22,693 bases of DNA. Origin: CAZTZL01 sp964617625. Lineage in GTDB: Bacteria > Zhuqueibacterota > QNDG01 > DSAB01. Under the pieces are notes generated by a model. It saw only the letters and a program-made list of their open reading frames with translations. It was not told the DNA's origin and did no database searches. A program made the position numbers and the translations under genes. The stretch covers positions 1 to 22,693 of the forward strand of contig CAZTZL010000046.1 in the NCBI GenBank assembly GCA_964617625.1, written 5' to 3'. Of this stretch, positions 22,153 to 22,693 are shown piece after piece. How positions within the stretch are numbered: the first letter of the stretch is position 1; the number at the start of each line of letters is the position of its first letter.

Positions 22153-22675
22153 AACCAAAAGGCCCATTGATGAATGAACATAGATTGATTGAAATAATGA
22201 TAGAAATAATTAAACAGAAGATAAAAGAAATCAAAACGATGGGTCAGGTAGATCCCGTTTTCATTGATGTGGCAGTTGATTTTATAAATTTATGCAGATA
22301 AAACCCATCATGGAAAAGAGGAAGATATTCTATTTAGGGATTGTGTTAAAAAAATTATGTCGAATGAAGATACAAAAATAATGAATGAACTTATTGAAGA
22401 GCATAAATATGGCCGGGATACTGTTGCTGAACTTATAGAAGCAAAGAGAAAATATATTAAAAGTGATAATACCCTTGATATAATCATTGAAAAACTATCT
22501 GTCCTGACAGAATTTTATCCTAAGCATAAAGAGAAAGAAGATAAAATATTTTTTTCCCAATTCTGAAAAGTATTTCACTGAAATAGAGTTAAACGAAATG
22601 CTTAATGAATTCTGGGAGTTTGATAAAACAATGATTCATGAAGAATATAAATCGGTCGTAGAACAATATAAATAA
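22149..22675 (+). pseudogene. Hemerythrin-domain protein gene with two frameshifts
   Basis: The ATG overlaps the preceding stop. Frame one reads MKPKGPLMNEHRLIE and on to VAVDFIN, then hits TAA at about 22302. A second frame continues the same family with ADKTHHGKEEDILFRD, NELIEEHKYGRDTV and FYPKHKEKEDKIFF, and stops at 22566. A third frame gives KYFTEIELNEMLNEFWEFDK and ends at 22675. Removing one T from TTT at 22289-22291 and one from the seven Ts at 22549-22555 joins all three into one protein of about 174 residues. His and Glu residues of a four-helix di-iron hemerythrin site are present (H11, the HH pair, H of EEHKYG, HKEKED). Such proteins bind oxygen or sense iron or redox state. It may be a real pseudogene or carry sequencing errors. 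Confidence 0.85.
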
Positions 22676-22693
22676 TGTTGCTAACCACATTGT

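Overview
The window looks like a chromosomal piece of a bacterium from the FCB side of the tree (Calditrichota/KSB1, Ignavibacteria, Marinimicrobia and similar lineages), probably anaerobic or microaerophilic. The basis is four secreted proteins ending in an NYPNPFN-type C-terminal sorting module, a ferredoxin-dependent 2-oxoacid oxidoreductase, several ferredoxins, and a dense set of oxygen and peroxide defence genes. A 100-N scaffold gap (21372-21471) and two homopolymer-type frameshifts near the right edge suggest a draft or metagenome-derived assembly. The lineage is inference; no rRNA or marker gene is present.

Layout. (1) 1-2051, minus: the 5' part of a large secreted repeat protein with choice-of-anchor-D-like repeats of exactly 128 codons, running off the left edge. 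(2) 2052-2609: AT-rich divergent spacer with two dyad symmetries. (3) 2610-3877, plus: a GT2 glycosyltransferase, a COG2426/PF06695 small membrane protein, and tRNA-Pro(CGG), whose first bases encode the end of the membrane protein; a hairpin terminator follows. (4) 4287-6881, plus: a two-gene 2-oxoacid:ferredoxin oxidoreductase (gamma-alpha fusion plus beta), closed by a bidirectional terminator. (5) 7001-10696, minus: two secreted proteins in one operon, one with ten VCBS/FG-GAP-like repeats and a discoidin-like domain, the other of unknown function. (6) 10978-14734, plus: a multi-PAS histidine kinase, an overlapping NarL/LuxR-type response regulator, and a second regulator with an eroded HTH.

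(7) 14870-22675, plus: a long co-directional redox and stress cluster. In order it holds an exported cupredoxin with a sorting tail, a glucose/sorbosone dehydrogenase with a sorting tail, a ferredoxin, an SDR oxidoreductase, a superoxide reductase, a ferredoxin remnant, a pirin stub, a Tat-type exported Fe/Mn superoxide dismutase, a dihydroorotate-dehydrogenase-like flavoprotein, an OsmC peroxidase, a second ferredoxin cut by the gap, the C-terminal part of an RpiB isomerase, a pterin carbinolamine dehydratase, and a hemerythrin-like gene with two frameshifts.

How the parts may work together (inference): the oxidoreductase and ferredoxins supply low-potential electrons. Superoxide reductase, OsmC and hemerythrin would protect the cytoplasm, while the exported SOD and cupredoxin act outside the inner membrane. 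The kinase and regulators lie directly upstream and could sense redox state through a four-cysteine cluster in the first PAS domain. I see no CRISPR array, transposase, phage gene or known anti-phage system. The most unusual points are the truncated or frameshifted genes inside the stress cluster, the CDS/tRNA overlap, the sorting-tail fusions on redox enzymes, and the degenerate second regulator.
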